DNA of 64,000 nucleotides from Anaerolineaceae bacterium (GTDB lineage Bacteria > Chloroflexota > Anaerolineae > Anaerolineales > Anaerolineaceae), in the NCBI GenBank assembly GCA_016841525.1, contig JAENYZ010000002.1, positions 268,078-332,077 of the forward strand. Reading direction: 5' to 3'. Below, in pieces: positions 36,030-45,658 of the stretch. Position 1 is the stretch's first letter. Each line of letters opens with the position of its first letter. Both the position numbers and the translations under genes were made by a program. The notes under the pieces are model-generated. The model was not told the DNA's origin and ran no database searches. It saw only the letters and a program-made list of their open reading frames with translations.

Positions 36030-36073
36030 AAAAATGCCGGCAAGGGCGTCCGGCAGTTAGTGAGGAAGTCATT

Positions 36074-36496
36074 ATGTTAATGCCAAAACGAGTGAAGTAT
36101 CGTAAGCAAATGCGGGGTCGCATGACGGGTAAAGCCTACCGCGGCTCTGACGTCTCCTTTGGAGAATTTGGCTTACAGGCTTTAGAGCCGGGTTGGGTCA
36201 GTGCTCGACAAATTGAAGCTGCACGTCGTGCTATCGTCCATGAAATGAAACGACGTGGTAAGGTGTGGATCCGAATTTTCCCGGACAAACCTTATACCAA
36301 GCGAGCTCAAGAAACCCGAATGGGTAAGGGTAAAGGACCCGTCGAATACTGGGTTGCAGTTGTCAAGCCAGGTCGTATTATGTTTGAAGTAGGCGGCACG
36401 GATCCGGAAACCGCCAAAGAGGCGCTCCTCCGTGCAAAATATAAATTATCCGTGAAGACAAAGATCGTCTCGCGTGATGTGGCAGGAGAAGCGTAA
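36074..36496 (+). CDS. rplP: 50S ribosomal protein L16
   Basis: L16 has 140 residues. [19 protein letters not shown] and [20 protein letters not shown] are diagnostic. The GAGGAAG site fits the ATG at 36074 better than the second Met at 36080. It contacts tRNA in the A site. Confidence 0.97.
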   Translation: MLMPKRVKYRKQMRGRMTGKAYRGSDVSFGEFGLQALEPGWVSARQIEAARRAIVHEMKRRGKVWIRIFPDKPYTKRAQETRMGKGKGPVEYWVAVVKPGRIMFEVGGTDPETAKEALLRAKYKLSVKTKIVSRDVAGEA

Positions 36497-36498
36497 TA

Positions 36499-36714
36499 AT
36501 GAAAGCAGCAGAAATTCGTAAATTAAAAGATGCTGAATTAGAAGAACAGCTTACGGAAGCTCGTCACGAGTTGCTGAACCTCAGGTTCCAAACAATCACC
36601 GGTCAGTTAACCGATACCACTAGAATTCGTATTGTGCGTCGGGATATTGCTCGGATGGAGACCATCATGAGAGAACGACAATTGGCTGAGACAGCTGAGG
36701 AGAGTGAAGCATGA
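36499..36714 (+). CDS. rpmC: 50S ribosomal protein L29
   Basis: L29 has 71 residues in a two-helix fold. AAEIRKLKDAELEEQLTEAR and LLNLRFQTITGQLTDTTRI are typical. Its stop overlaps the rpsQ ATG (ATGA). Confidence 0.96.
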   Translation: MKAAEIRKLKDAELEEQLTEARHELLNLRFQTITGQLTDTTRIRIVRRDIARMETIMRERQLAETAEESEA

Positions 36715-36992
36715 ACAATCGACGTCGATTGGTTGGAACTGTTGTCAGTAATAAGATGGAAAAAACCGTTGTGGTTGAAGTGGAACGCGTTTTCAGACAC
36801 CCTTTATACCGTAAGGTTGTCCGCACAGCAAAAACATTTAAAGTACACGATGAGCTTGGTGCCACACCTGGTGACAAAGTGAGAATTGTAGAAAGTAAGC
36901 CAATTTCACGAACGAAATATTGGGTTGTGGAAGAAATCCTACGAGTTGAAGAACGGTCTCAAGACGATACTGTTGAGGAATTAGGAGTTTAG
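36711..36992 (+). CDS. rpsQ: 30S ribosomal protein S17
   Basis: S17 has 93 residues and an OB fold. RRRLVGTVVSNKMEKTVVVE and the SKPISRTKYWVV block identify it. It overlaps rpmC by four bases, so the two are translationally coupled. Confidence 0.96.
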   Translation: MNNRRRLVGTVVSNKMEKTVVVEVERVFRHPLYRKVVRTAKTFKVHDELGATPGDKVRIVESKPISRTKYWVVEEILRVEERSQDDTVEELGV

Positions 36993-36995
36993 GCC

Positions 36996-37367
36996 ATGAT
37001 TCAACAAGAAACTGTGATGAAAGTTGCCGATAACACCGGCGCAAAACTTATGCTGGTTATTCACATTACCGGCAGTTCTCGCCAACGTTATGGCTATGTC
37101 GGTGACATTGTTGTTGGTACGGTAAAAAGTGCCACACCTCAAGCCACTGTCAAGAAGAGTGAGATTGTGAAGGCAGTTATTGTACGGGCTTCAAAAGAGT
37201 GGCGCCGTGAAGATGGCTCCAGCATACGTTTTGATGATAATGCTGTTGTTATCCTTGACAATGATGGCGTAAACCCTCGTGGATCACGTATCTTTGGGCC
37301 TGTTGCTCGTGAGCTTCGTGAAAAGGGCTTCACTAAGATCGTTTCACTGGCACCTGAAGTTCTATAG
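36996..37367 (+). CDS. rplN: 50S ribosomal protein L14
   Basis: L14 has 123 residues and lies at the subunit interface. [37 protein letters not shown] and [21 protein letters not shown] are diagnostic. It starts four bases after the rpsQ stop. Confidence 0.97.
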   Translation: MIQQETVMKVADNTGAKLMLVIHITGSSRQRYGYVGDIVVGTVKSATPQATVKKSEIVKAVIVRASKEWRREDGSSIRFDDNAVVILDNDGVNPRGSRIFGPVARELREKGFTKIVSLAPEVL

Positions 37368-37389
37368 CCAGGTTAATAGGAGTTATGAG

Positions 37390-37713
37390 ATGAAGCAGAA
37401 GATACGAAAAGGCGACCGAGTTATTGTCGTCAGCGGTAAAGATAAAGGCACTGTGGGTGAAGTTATTCGGGTCATTCCGGATGAATCACGTGTGGTTGTT
37501 CAGGGTGTGAATATTCGCATCAAACATCAACCCCAGACGCAGTCCGGTGGCAAGACCATACCGGCAGGTAAGATTGAATTTGAGGCACCTATTGCGATCT
37601 CAAATGTGATGCTTGTGGATCCTAAGGACGGCAAGCCCACTCGAGTCCGGCTTGAACGGAAAGATGGAAAACCGGTTCGAATTGCAAAACGCAGTGGCAC
37701 GAAAATTGATTAG
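37390..37713 (+). CDS. rplX: 50S ribosomal protein L24
   Basis: L24 has 107 residues and a KOW motif ([20 protein letters not shown]). The ATG at 37390 has AGGAG upstream. Longer readings in this frame overlap rplN and are rejected. It is an initiator of large-subunit assembly. Confidence 0.96.
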   Translation: MKQKIRKGDRVIVVSGKDKGTVGEVIRVIPDESRVVVQGVNIRIKHQPQTQSGGKTIPAGKIEFEAPIAISNVMLVDPKDGKPTRVRLERKDGKPVRIAKRSGTKID

Positions 37714-37736
37714 TGGATTGCCATTTGGAGTTATAA

Positions 37737-38279
37737 ATGAACAGATTAAAAGAAATATATAAGGAAGAGATCGCACCAGCCCTTTTTGAGGAATTGAACC
37801 TCGAAAATGTGATGCAGATCCCAAATATTGAGAAGATTGTGTTAAATATCGGCGTTGGTGAAGCGATCGATAACCCAAAGGCGCTCGATGAAGCAGTACG
37901 GGATTTGACAACAATCACAGGACAGCGTCCTGTTGTTACCAAAGCTAAAAAATCGATTGCGAACTTCAAATTACGAGAAGGTCGCGTGATTGGCACCAAG
38001 GTAACACTGCGTGGTGACCGAATGTGGGCGTTTTTGGATCGTCTGGTCAATGTTGCGCTGCCCCGTGTACGTGACTTTCGAGGAATTTCCCCAGACTCAT
38101 TTGATGGACGTGGAAACTACACACTGGGCTTGCAAGAGCAATTGATTTTCCCTGAGATCAATTACGATGATGTCGGGACAGTTCGAGGTATGGAAATCAC
38201 AATTGTGACAACGGCTGAGAATGATGATCAGGCTCGTGCGTTATTAACAAAAGTTGGAATGCCGTTCAGGAAAGGATAG
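37737..38279 (+). CDS. rplE: 50S ribosomal protein L5
   Basis: L5 has 180 residues and binds 5S r[42 protein letters not shown] and [20 protein letters not shown] are diagnostic. It ends one base before rpsN. Confidence 0.97.
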   Translation: MNRLKEIYKEEIAPALFEELNLENVMQIPNIEKIVLNIGVGEAIDNPKALDEAVRDLTTITGQRPVVTKAKKSIANFKLREGRVIGTKVTLRGDRMWAFLDRLVNVALPRVRDFRGISPDSFDGRGNYTLGLQEQLIFPEINYDDVGTVRGMEITIVTTAENDDQARALLTKVGMPFRKG

Positions 38280-38280
38280 T

Positions 38281-38463
38281 ATGGCTAAAAAGTGTATGAT
38301 ATATCGCGAGAAGCGGCGGAAATATCCCAATCAGGTTGTTAACCGATGCCGACGCTGTGGGCGTCCCAGAGGTTATATTCGCAAGTTTGGTTTGTGCCGT
38401 ATTTGTTTTCGGGAATTAGCCCTGCAAGGAAAAATTCCTGGTGTAACCAAATCGTCGTGGTAG
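38281..38463 (+). CDS. rpsN: 30S ribosomal protein S14, zinc-binding type Z
   Basis: This S14 has 60 residues, the short zinc-dependent form. Cysteines at 23, 26, 39 and 42 ([17 protein letters not shown]) form the zinc site. It is an authentic gene despite its size and immediately follows the rplE stop. Confidence 0.96.
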   Translation: MAKKCMIYREKRRKYPNQVVNRCRRCGRPRGYIRKFGLCRICFRELALQGKIPGVTKSSW

Positions 38464-38482
38464 ATCGGCGGAGGTATTATTT

Positions 38483-38896
38483 ATGAATGTTACAGACCCT
38501 ATTGCTGATATGTTGACCCGTATCCGGAACGTTGCTATAAGCAACGGAACGCTGGTAAGCATGCCCAGTTCAAAGATTAAAGCAGAAATTGCTCGAATTC
38601 TTACAGAAGAGGGCTATGTTGAAAGTTACGACGTCGTTGATGGTGATCAACCTTATCAAAAAGTATTACGAATTCGTTTGAAATATATTGGTGAGAGACG
38701 TCACCGTCGGCCATTGATCACGGGACTTGAACGTGTAAGCCGACCTGGGTGCCGGATTTACACCAAGAAAACGGATATCCCCTGGGTGCTTTCGGGCATT
38801 GGTGTGGCAATTTTGTCCACCCCCAAGGGTGTTATGACAGGCCAACGCGCTAGGAAAATGGGCGTGGGTGGTGAATTATTGTGCAAAATATGGTAG
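38483..38896 (+). CDS. rpsH: 30S ribosomal protein S8
   Basis: S8 has 137 residues. TDPIADMLTRIRNVAISNGT and GIGVAILSTPKGVMTGQRAR identify it. It binds the central domain of 16S rRNA. In E. coli S8 regulates the spc operon at the L5 gene. No such site is obvious here. Confidence 0.97.
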   Translation: MNVTDPIADMLTRIRNVAISNGTLVSMPSSKIKAEIARILTEEGYVESYDVVDGDQPYQKVLRIRLKYIGERRHRRPLITGLERVSRPGCRIYTKKTDIPWVLSGIGVAILSTPKGVMTGQRARKMGVGGELLCKIW

Positions 38897-38923
38897 CGCC
38901 TGGCGCTATAGGAGGAACGAGAC

Positions 38924-39472
38924 GTGTCTCGAGTTGGACGTTTACCGATTGAAGTGCCAGCAGGCGTTGAAGTAAAAATCGACGGTGCTAATGTCAAGGT
39001 CAAAGGACCTAAAGGTGAAATGGAATTTACCTTTAATCCTGAGATCAGCATCAAACAAGAGGATGGATCGATTCTTGTTGAGCGCCCCACCGATCAACCT
39101 ATGCATCGTGCCTTACATGGCACAACAAGAACAGTTATTGATAACATGGTGGTTGGTGTTAGCAAAGGCTTTGAACGAGTGTTGGAGATTGAAGGCGTGG
39201 GGTACCGCGCTGAGATGAATGGCGATAATCTGGTTATCAATGTTGGTTATTCACACCCCGTTGTTGTTGAACCCCCTAAAGGGATCAGCTTTGAAGCGGA
39301 TTTGAAAACACGCCAGATTAAAGTTCTTGGTTATGATAAACAGGCTGTCGGCCAGGTTGCTGCGAATATTCGAAAGATTCGCCCACCTGAACCCTACAAA
39401 GGCAAAGGTATTCGCTATCAGGGTGAATATGTACGCCGTAAACCGGGTAAAGCCGGCAAGACTGCACTATAA
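38924..39472 (+). CDS. rplF: 50S ribosomal protein L6
   Basis: L6 has 182 residues and starts with GTG behind [24 protein letters not shown] and the C-terminal [20 protein letters not shown] are diagnostic. It lies near the sarcin-ricin loop. Confidence 0.97.
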   Translation: MSRVGRLPIEVPAGVEVKIDGANVKVKGPKGEMEFTFNPEISIKQEDGSILVERPTDQPMHRALHGTTRTVIDNMVVGVSKGFERVLEIEGVGYRAEMNGDNLVINVGYSHPVVVEPPKGISFEADLKTRQIKVLGYDKQAVGQVAANIRKIRPPEPYKGKGIRYQGEYVRRKPGKAGKTAL

Positions 39473-39491
39473 AGTTTGAAGGTGAAATAAT

Positions 39492-39857
39492 ATGGCAAAG
39501 AAAACACGGAATGAGGCTCGTTTACGCCGACATCGTCGTGTGCGTAAGAATATCTTTGGCACACCAGATCGACCGCGATTGAATGTTTTTCGCAGTTCAT
39601 CTGAGATTTATGCACAGGTAATTGATGATGTGCAGGGTGTTACACTGGCTTCAGCGTCGAGCATTGATGCGGAATTGCGCCCTGATATGGAAGGGCTGTC
39701 AAATATGGAAAAGGCGCAAAAGGTAGGTCAGACGATCGCTGAACGCGCTAAAGAAGCAGGAATCAACCAGGTTGTTTTTGACCGTGGTGGATACAAGTAT
39801 ATTGGCCGTGTGAAAGCCATGGCTGATGCTGCCCGTGAAGGCGGCTTGGATTTCTAG
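39492..39857 (+). CDS. rplR: 50S ribosomal protein L18
   Basis: L18 has 121 residues. [20 protein letters not shown] and [20 protein letters not shown] are typical. It binds 5S rRNA with L5. Confidence 0.97.
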   Translation: MAKKTRNEARLRRHRRVRKNIFGTPDRPRLNVFRSSSEIYAQVIDDVQGVTLASASSIDAELRPDMEGLSNMEKAQKVGQTIAERAKEAGINQVVFDRGGYKYIGRVKAMADAAREGGLDF

Positions 39858-39870
39858 GAAAGAGGCGAAT

Positions 39871-40392
39871 ATGTCGGACTACCAAAACGAGAATCAATTT
39901 GATGAACGCGTTATTGATATTGCACGAGTAGCCAAAGTTGTAAAGGGCGGCCGCCGGTTTTCTTTCCGGGTGGTTATGGTGATTGGCGACAATGCCGGCC
40001 GCGTTGGCTTCGGCATGGGAAAAGCAAACGCTGTTCCCGATGCTATTCGTAAGGCAAGCGATAGGGCACGCAAAAACATGCACAAGGTTAACTTGAATGG
40101 TACCTCAATTCCCCATGAGGTCATTGGGAAGCAGAGCGGTGCGAAGGTTTTATTGCGCCCAGCCAGCACCGGCACCGGAGTTATTGCTGGCGGTGGTGTG
40201 CGTGCGGTATTGGAGGCTGTAGGTGTTCATGATATTTTAACCAAGTCATTGGGAAGCAAAAACATTTTAAATGTTGTTCGTGCGACCTTTAATGCACTTG
40301 ACCAGTTGAAGTCACCCGCAGAACAAGCAGCGCATCGCGGAAAATCTCTTGATGCGATTAAACCTTATTGGGAGCGAGAGACAAATGGCTAA
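39871..40392 (+). CDS. rpsE: 30S ribosomal protein S5
   Basis: S5 has 173 residues from the ATG at 39871 (AGAGG upstream). The longer frame to 39826 overlaps rplR and is rejected. [20 protein letters not shown] and the [19 protein letters not shown] block are diagnostic. Its last eight bases overlap rpmD. Confidence 0.97.
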   Translation: MSDYQNENQFDERVIDIARVAKVVKGGRRFSFRVVMVIGDNAGRVGFGMGKANAVPDAIRKASDRARKNMHKVNLNGTSIPHEVIGKQSGAKVLLRPASTGTGVIAGGGVRAVLEAVGVHDILTKSLGSKNILNVVRATFNALDQLKSPAEQAAHRGKSLDAIKPYWERETNG

Positions 40393-40579
40393 GAAAAAAG
40401 AAGTTAAATTATCAGTTACCCTTGTCAAGAGCCCAATTGGGTACTCAAAACGACAAAAGGCAACATTAAAAGCAATGGGCCTCAAGAAAATTAATCAGAC
40501 CGTGGTACAGGTTGATAATGATGCCGTACGAGGCATGATTAACAAAGTGTCCCACCTGGTCGTGGTTGAAGAGGCATAG
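40385..40579 (+). CDS. rpmD: 50S ribosomal protein L30
   Basis: L30 has 64 residues from the ATG at 40385, eight bases inside rps[21 protein letters not shown] and [19 protein letters not shown] are typical. Overlap with rpsE implies coupled translation. Confidence 0.95.
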   Translation: MAKKKEVKLSVTLVKSPIGYSKRQKATLKAMGLKKINQTVVQVDNDAVRGMINKVSHLVVVEEA

Positions 40580-40587
40580 GTGTTATT

Positions 40588-41043
40588 ATGCAATTACATG
40601 ATTTAAAACCAAACGAAGGTGCACGTAAAGATAAAAACCGTGTTGGACGCGGTACCGCTGCAGGACAGGGAAAAACCTGCGGGCGCGGCATGAAAGGCCA
40701 AAATTCTCGTGCAGGCGGCGGCGTTCCTCTGTATCACCAGGGCGGCAATCTTCCATTTTTTAGGAAGCTTCCCTTTAAACGTGGTGAAGGTATGAACGTT
40801 GTTAACCGTGTACGGTATGCGGAAGTGAACCTGGAAAATTTGGCGCAGTTTGAGGCAGACACAGAAATTACCCCCGAGGTTTTGCTCGAGTCGGGATTGG
40901 TTAATGACCTTTCCAAACCTGTCAAGATCCTTGGCCGTGGTGATGTGTCTGTGGCTCTAAAAATCAAAACACACGCCATAACAAAAAGCGCGCAAGAAAA
41001 GGTTGAAGGCGCTGGCGGCAGTGTGGAAATCGTCCAGGAGTAA
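40588..41043 (+). CDS. rplO: 50S ribosomal protein L15
   Basis: L15 has 151 residues. MQLHDLKPNEGARKDKNRVG and the Gly-rich GRGTAAGQGKTCGRGMKGQ stretch are diagnostic. It is followed by secY with a 34-base gap. Confidence 0.97.
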   Translation: MQLHDLKPNEGARKDKNRVGRGTAAGQGKTCGRGMKGQNSRAGGGVPLYHQGGNLPFFRKLPFKRGEGMNVVNRVRYAEVNLENLAQFEADTEITPEVLLESGLVNDLSKPVKILGRGDVSVALKIKTHAITKSAQEKVEGAGGSVEIVQE

Positions 41044-41077
41044 ATTTTGTCTTTGAGGCAATGAAGGAGACCTGAAT

Positions 41078-42412
41078 ATGAAGCGGTCGGCTTGGCGTCA
41101 CCTTTGGAAATCACATGACATTCGGCGGAAATTAATTATTTCCTTAGCCTTACTTGCCATCTATCGTTTGGCATCAAATGTCCCGGTACCCGGTATTGAC
41201 CGGACACTGGTTGCACAATTGACCCAAACCGGTGGCGCAGCGGGTGGCTTGATCAATTTACTTGACATGCTGTCTGGTGGTGCGGTATCGAATTTCTCGG
41301 TGCTCGCGATGGGTGTATACCCTTATATTACCGCCCAAATTATTCTCCAGCTCTTGATCCCGATCATCCCCGCGTTAGAGCGAAAAATGCAAGATGATCC
41401 CCGAGAAGGTCGTCGCTGGATGGAAAAGTGGACAATTATTTTAACAGTACCGATGGCAGCATTGTCTGCTGTTGGTCAGATCAATATCTTTAATGCTATC
41501 TTAGGTCAATCGGTGGTTGCTCAATTTGGCTTTTCTGGTGATGTATTGATCCCAACCCTGGCAACGGTTATTTCTATGATGGCTGGCACCATGTTTGGTG
41601 TTTGGCTGGGTGAGTTAATCTCAGAGTTTGGAATCAGGCAGCAAGGTTTATCGCTGATCATCTTTGCGGGTATTGTGTCACAAATCCCACAAAACCTGTA
41701 TCGCTTATTGAGTGACCCGAATTATTGGTGGCTGATCTTTATCGTGGTGGCTTTGCTTGTCGTGACCATTTTTGCAGTGGTCTACGTTCAGCAAGGACGC
41801 CGCCATGTTCCTGTCATGTTCCCCGGCCGCCGTGTTGGCAGCAGAATGTCCATGCCTGTAAAGAGCAGCTTACCCTTGATGGTCAATATGGCTGGTATGA
41901 TCCCGATCATCTTTGCTCAATCCATTATGACATTCCCGACGATTTTGGCGAGTTTTTTCAACAATTCAAACGTGGAGTGGCTTAGAAACGCTGCAGCGTG
42001 GATTCAAAGTGTGTTGAGTGGTGAAGGTGTTATCTATCCAATTTTGTTCTTTACTATGGTTGTGCTCTTCACCTTCTTCTACACAGATATCCTGTTTGCA
42101 CAACAGAATTATGGTGAGAACTTAAAGAAACAAGGTGCGCAAATCCCGGGTGTCGCTCGCGGCGGCCCAACCCAACGTTACCTGACAAAGGTTCAACGCA
42201 GAATTACATTGCCAGGTGCTTTATTCCTTGGTTTGGTAGCTGCAATGCCTTATATTCTGGGTTTATTCTTACCAGAAGGTTTGCAGCAGAGAAATATTTT
42301 CCTTGTTTCCTCATCAGGTTTATTGATTGTAGTTGGTGTTGTTCGTGACACCTTCCAGATCATCGAAACAGATCTGAAGATGCACGGTTATGACGACCGC
42401 TTGATCAGCTGA
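41078..42412 (+). CDS. secY: Preprotein translocase subunit SecY
   Basis: This is the channel of the Sec translocon, 444 residues with ten membrane helices. The plug and pore region GGLINLLDMLSGGAVSNFSV, helix 7 onward LPLMVNMAGMIPIIFAQSIM and the cytosolic loop near RYLTKVQRRITLPGALFLG are all typical. Its place in the spc group after rplO is standard. Confidence 0.98.
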   Translation: MKRSAWRHLWKSHDIRRKLIISLALLAIYRLASNVPVPGIDRTLVAQLTQTGGAAGGLINLLDMLSGGAVSNFSVLAMGVYPYITAQIILQLLIPIIPALERKMQDDPREGRRWMEKWTIILTVPMAALSAVGQINIFNAILGQSVVAQFGFSGDVLIPTLATVISMMAGTMFGVWLGELISEFGIRQQGLSLIIFAGIVSQIPQNLYRLLSDPNYWWLIFIVVALLVVTIFAVVYVQQGRRHVPVMFPGRRVGSRMSMPVKSSLPLMVNMAGMIPIIFAQSIMTFPTILASFFNNSNVEWLRNAAAWIQSVLSGEGVIYPILFFTMVVLFTFFYTDILFAQQNYGENLKKQGAQIPGVARGGPTQRYLTKVQRRITLPGALFLGLVAAMPYILGLFLPEGLQQRNIFLVSSSGLLIVVGVVRDTFQIIETDLKMHGYDDRLIS

Positions 42413-42423
42413 GGACGAAAATT

Positions 42424-43077
42424 ATGGCACCGATGTATATTGTAATGTTAGGACCTCCAGGGGCTGGAAAAGGCACCCAGGCAAAACGCTTAGCCCAGGA
42501 ACTGGATTTGGTTCATGTTTCGACAGGTGATCTCTTTCGTGAGAATCTGAAGAATGAAACAGAACTTGGGAAACTGGCACAGCAATATATGGATCAGGGT
42601 GAGTTAGTGCCTGACGATGTTACCATTCGCATGGTTGAAGAACGGCTTTCAAGACCTGATTGTGAAGTTGGGGCAGTTCTTGATGGTTTTCCCCGTACGG
42701 ATGACCAAGCGGAGGCATTGGACTCCCTGATTGAGAAATTTGAAGGCGAGGTCAATCTTGTGCCATTCATCAAAGTTCCGGATGATGTTCTTGTTGAGCG
42801 ATTGAGCGGCCGCTGGATGAGCCCCTCAGGACGTGTGTATCACGAGAAATTCAACCCACCAACTGTTAAATGGATTGATGACATTGATGGGTCGCAGCTC
42901 TATCAACGTGAAGATGATAAACCTGGTACCGTTCGTCATCGAATAGAAGTTTACAATGAGCAAACAGCGCCTTTGATTGCCTATTATCGGGATAAGGATA
43001 TTTTGGTCGAGATCGATGGGACGCAATCCATTGACGATGTTTTTGCAGATATTATGAAAATGATCGAGGCGGTTTAA
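42424..43077 (+). CDS. adk: Adenylate kinase
   Basis: This enzyme interconverts ATP + AMP and 2 ADP. It has 217 residues. P-loop GPPGAGKGTQAKRL, the AMP site STGDLFREN and DGFPRTDDQA, and a long LID (GRVYHEKFNPP) without zinc cysteines, similar to E. coli, are visible. The ATG at 42424 gives MAPMYIVMLG; the second Met at 42433 is also possible. It abuts map. Confidence 0.97.
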   Translation: MAPMYIVMLGPPGAGKGTQAKRLAQELDLVHVSTGDLFRENLKNETELGKLAQQYMDQGELVPDDVTIRMVEERLSRPDCEVGAVLDGFPRTDDQAEALDSLIEKFEGEVNLVPFIKVPDDVLVERLSGRWMSPSGRVYHEKFNPPTVKWIDDIDGSQLYQREDDKPGTVRHRIEVYNEQTAPLIAYYRDKDILVEIDGTQSIDDVFADIMKMIEAV

Positions 43078-43851
43078 ATGGTATCCTTTGAAAAATCAAT
43101 CAATATCAAATCATCTTTTGAGCTTGATATTATGCGAGAGGCTGGCCGGATCAATGCTGAAGCATTGTATGCGGCAGTTGATATGGTGAAACCTGGCGTA
43201 ACCACGGCCGAATTGAACGAAATTTTTGAATCCGTTCAAAAGAAGTATGGTGTTTATTCGCCCTTTAAAAATTATCCGGGTCCTTACCCCTATCCAGCGA
43301 GCATCTGCGCCAGTGTAAATGAGGAGCTGGTACACGGCATTCCTGGTAAACGTGTACTTAACGAAGGCGACATCATCAGCATGGATGCAGGAACTGTCTA
43401 CCAGGGTTTTGTTGGTGACATGGCAGTTACTGTGGCTGTCGGTGAGATTGATCCCCAGACAACACGATTGCTTGAAGTGACCAAACAAGCGTTGGATATT
43501 GCCGTTTCAAAAATGGTGCCGGGAAATACGGTTGGTGATATTGGCTACGCTGTAGAAACCTTTGTCGAAAGCCAGGGTTTTTACATCACGCGAACTTATA
43601 CCGGGCATGGCGTGGGCAGAAAAATGCATGAAGGACCACAGGTGCCCAATTACGGTAGGCCTGGCAAAGGCATGCGGCTCAGGGAAGGGATGACGATTGC
43701 CCTTGAGCCCATGGTTTTAGCAGGTACATCCAGGACAATTGTCAAGGATGATGAATGGACGGTTGCATCTGCTGATGGCTCAATGACAGCTCATTTTGAG
43801 CATACAGTGGCTGTAACTGCCAATGGACCAGAGATTTTAACGCTTTTATAG
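43078..43851 (+). CDS. map: Methionine aminopeptidase type I
   Basis: This enzyme removes N-terminal Met co-translationally. It has 257 residues. The five metal ligands are seen: Asp in SMDAGTVYQG and VGDMAVT, His in TYTGHGVGRKMHEGP, and Glu in TIALEPM and AHFEHTVAVT. It starts directly after the adk stop. infA, which normally follows, is absent. Confidence 0.97.
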   Translation: MVSFEKSINIKSSFELDIMREAGRINAEALYAAVDMVKPGVTTAELNEIFESVQKKYGVYSPFKNYPGPYPYPASICASVNEELVHGIPGKRVLNEGDIISMDAGTVYQGFVGDMAVTVAVGEIDPQTTRLLEVTKQALDIAVSKMVPGNTVGDIGYAVETFVESQGFYITRTYTGHGVGRKMHEGPQVPNYGRPGKGMRLREGMTIALEPMVLAGTSRTIVKDDEWTVASADGSMTAHFEHTVAVTANGPEILTLL

Positions 43852-43862
43852 ACTTATAAAAC

Positions 43863-43891
43863 TGGACGAACTTAATTGTAGCAAGTATAAT
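43863..43891 (+). promoter_or_regulatory. Internal promoter ahead of rpmJ
   Basis: TGGACG, a 17-base spacer and a perfect TATAAT lie in the map-rpmJ gap. They could drive rpmJ-rpsM-rpsK-rpsD-rpoA-rplQ separately. Confidence 0.65.
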
Positions 43892-43923
43892 AATAACTTT
43901 GCAGCAAGATTGAGGAGTTAGAA

Positions 43924-44037
43924 ATGAAAGTATCAGCATCAATAAAGAAACGCTGTGCAAAATGCCAGATTGTGAAACGCAATGGGCGATTGTATGTGAT
44001 TTGTGAAAATCCGAAACATAAACAGCGACAAGGATAA
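43924..44037 (+). CDS. rpmJ: 50S ribosomal protein L36, zinc-binding form
   Basis: L36 has only 37 residues. It begins [20 protein letters not shown] and carries the zinc ligands Cys11, Cys14, Cys27 and His32 in the CAKCQ and [10 protein letters not shown] blocks. GAGGAG precedes the ATG. It starts 12 bases before rpsM. Confidence 0.95.
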   Translation: MKVSASIKKRCAKCQIVKRNGRLYVICENPKHKQRQG

Positions 44038-44049
44038 GGAATTTATACT

Positions 44050-44439
44050 ATGGCACGTATTGAAGGTGTTGACCTGCCTCGCGACAAGCGCGTTGAGATT
44101 GGTCTGAGATATATTTATGGCGTTGGCCCAACCCGGGCAAATGAAATTATTGAAGCGACTGGTGTTGATCCTGACACACGCGTTCGTGACCTATCAGATA
44201 ATGATGTTTCGAAAATGCGCGATTATATTGCCAGCAGTTACACTGTCGAAGGTGACTTACGCCGGCAAGTACAAATGAATATCAAGCGCCTGATCGAAAT
44301 CGGGACCTATCGCGGTCTGCGTCACCGACGCGGATTACCCGTGCATGGTCAGCGAACCAAGACCAATGCCCGAACCCGTAAGGGTCCGAAGAAGACTGTG
44401 GCAGGACGCGGCCGACGTCGTGGTGTTGGCAAGAAATAG
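44050..44439 (+). CDS. rpsM: 30S ribosomal protein S13
   Basis: S13 has 129 residues and contacts P-site t[23 protein letters not shown] and the basic tail [20 protein letters not shown] are diagnostic. A 107-base gap with a hairpin separates it from rpsK. Confidence 0.97.
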   Translation: MARIEGVDLPRDKRVEIGLRYIYGVGPTRANEIIEATGVDPDTRVRDLSDNDVSKMRDYIASSYTVEGDLRRQVQMNIKRLIEIGTYRGLRHRRGLPVHGQRTKTNARTRKGPKKTVAGRGRRRGVGKK

Positions 44440-44466
44440 TTATTATAGCGAATTCCTTCCAGGTAT

Positions 44467-44507
44467 GCTTCTGGGGTTCTCCTTCCTTTCTCCCCGCGGC
44501 GAGAAGC
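44467..44507 (+). promoter_or_regulatory. Hairpin in the rpsM-rpsK gap
   Basis: GCTTCT (44467-44472) and AGAAGC (44502-44507) pair, with GGGG/CCCC extending the stem on the inside. The gap of about 107 bases is long for this operon. It could be an S4- or S11-type control site, but no known consensus is recognised. Confidence 0.4.
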
Positions 44508-44546
44508 AAATTTGGATGGGTAAAGAGATTGAATTAGTGAGGTACT

Positions 44547-44951
44547 ATGGCTAAAAAACCACAAAAAACGCGGCGAACAAGTGGATCCCGCAAAATTAAA
44601 CGCCAGATGTCAACTGCCCAGGTGCATGTGATGGCTTCTTTCAATAACACGATTATTACTGTGACAGATCAGCAAGGTAATACGGTATGTTGGGGAAGCG
44701 CTGGGGCAGCTGGTTTCAAGGGTTCTCGCAAGAGTACCCCCTTTGCTGCACGTTTGGCAACAGAACAGGTCATGAAAACAGCACAAAGCTTTGGTATCCA
44801 GGAAGTTGATGTGATCATCAAAGGCCCTGGCCCTGGTCGTGAAGCGACCATCCGTGCTGTGCAAGGTATGGGGATTACCGTGCGTTCTATTGAGGACGTG
44901 ACTCCAGTACCGCATAACGGATGCAGACCACCAAAGCGACGCCGCGTTTAG
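44547..44951 (+). CDS. rpsK: 30S ribosomal protein S11
   Basis: S11 has 134 residues in the 30S platform. [36 protein letters not shown] and [16 protein letters not shown] are diagnostic. TAGTGAGG precedes the ATG. Confidence 0.97.
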   Translation: MAKKPQKTRRTSGSRKIKRQMSTAQVHVMASFNNTIITVTDQQGNTVCWGSAGAAGFKGSRKSTPFAARLATEQVMKTAQSFGIQEVDVIIKGPGPGREATIRAVQGMGITVRSIEDVTPVPHNGCRPPKRRRV

Positions 44952-44974
44952 TAATAAGATTAAGAGAGGAATAA

Positions 44975-45610
44975 ATGGCAAGATATACTGGTCCGGCGTG
45001 TAAATTATGCCGGCGTGAAGGTGAAAAATTATTTTTGAAAGGTGAACGTTGTTTCACCCCGAAATGTTCTTTTGAAAAACGAGCCTATCCCCCTGGGGAA
45101 CATGGACGTTTTAGTGGACGAAGAGGTCGTGAATCTGACTATCAGCGCCAATTACGCGCGAAGCAGAAGGCAAAACGAATTTACGGCGTGCTTGAACGTC
45201 AATTCAGACGTTATTTCCGAGACGCTCAGAGTAAGCCGGGTTTGACGGGCTTAAACTTATTGCAGGTTCTCGAATCTCGTTTGGATAATGTTGTTTATCG
45301 CTCGGGTTTTGCCGAAAGTCGAAGCCAGGCTCGCCAATTGGTGAATCATGGTCACTTTATGGTCAATGGTCGCAATAATGACATTGCTTCAACCATTCTT
45401 AAACCCGGTGATACAGTTTTGGTTAAGGAAAATTCCAAACAAAACACGTATTTTAAGACGCTAAGGCAATCTGAGGAAACGCGCACACCACCAGCATGGG
45501 TTGATTCTGATGTAGACAAGCTAACTGGCCGTGTTATCCGTTTACCCGAACGTGCTGAAATTGACGGCAATTTGAATGAACAACTTATCGTTGAATACTA
45601 CTCACGATAA
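44975..45610 (+). CDS. rpsD: 30S ribosomal protein S4, zinc-binding form
   Basis: S4 has 211 residues and starts 16S assembly. Cysteines 9, 12, 26 and 31 form a zinc-type motif (CKLC, then CFTPKC). The S4 RNA-binding fold follows ([20 protein letters not shown]). Together with S14 type Z and zinc L36 this points to a zinc-using ribosome. Confidence 0.97.
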   Translation: MARYTGPACKLCRREGEKLFLKGERCFTPKCSFEKRAYPPGEHGRFSGRRGRESDYQRQLRAKQKAKRIYGVLERQFRRYFRDAQSKPGLTGLNLLQVLESRLDNVVYRSGFAESRSQARQLVNHGHFMVNGRNNDIASTILKPGDTVLVKENSKQNTYFKTLRQSEETRTPPAWVDSDVDKLTGRVIRLPERAEIDGNLNEQLIVEYYSR

Positions 45611-45658
45611 AGTGGCTCACTGGTTAGTGCAAAAGGATGCACTGGTAAGGGGTATGAC

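Noticed and set aside
43852-43923. Possible infA hidden in the map-rpmJ gap
   Set aside because: The gap is 72 bases, too short for IF-1 (about 72 codons), and no IF-1-like peptide is encoded in it.
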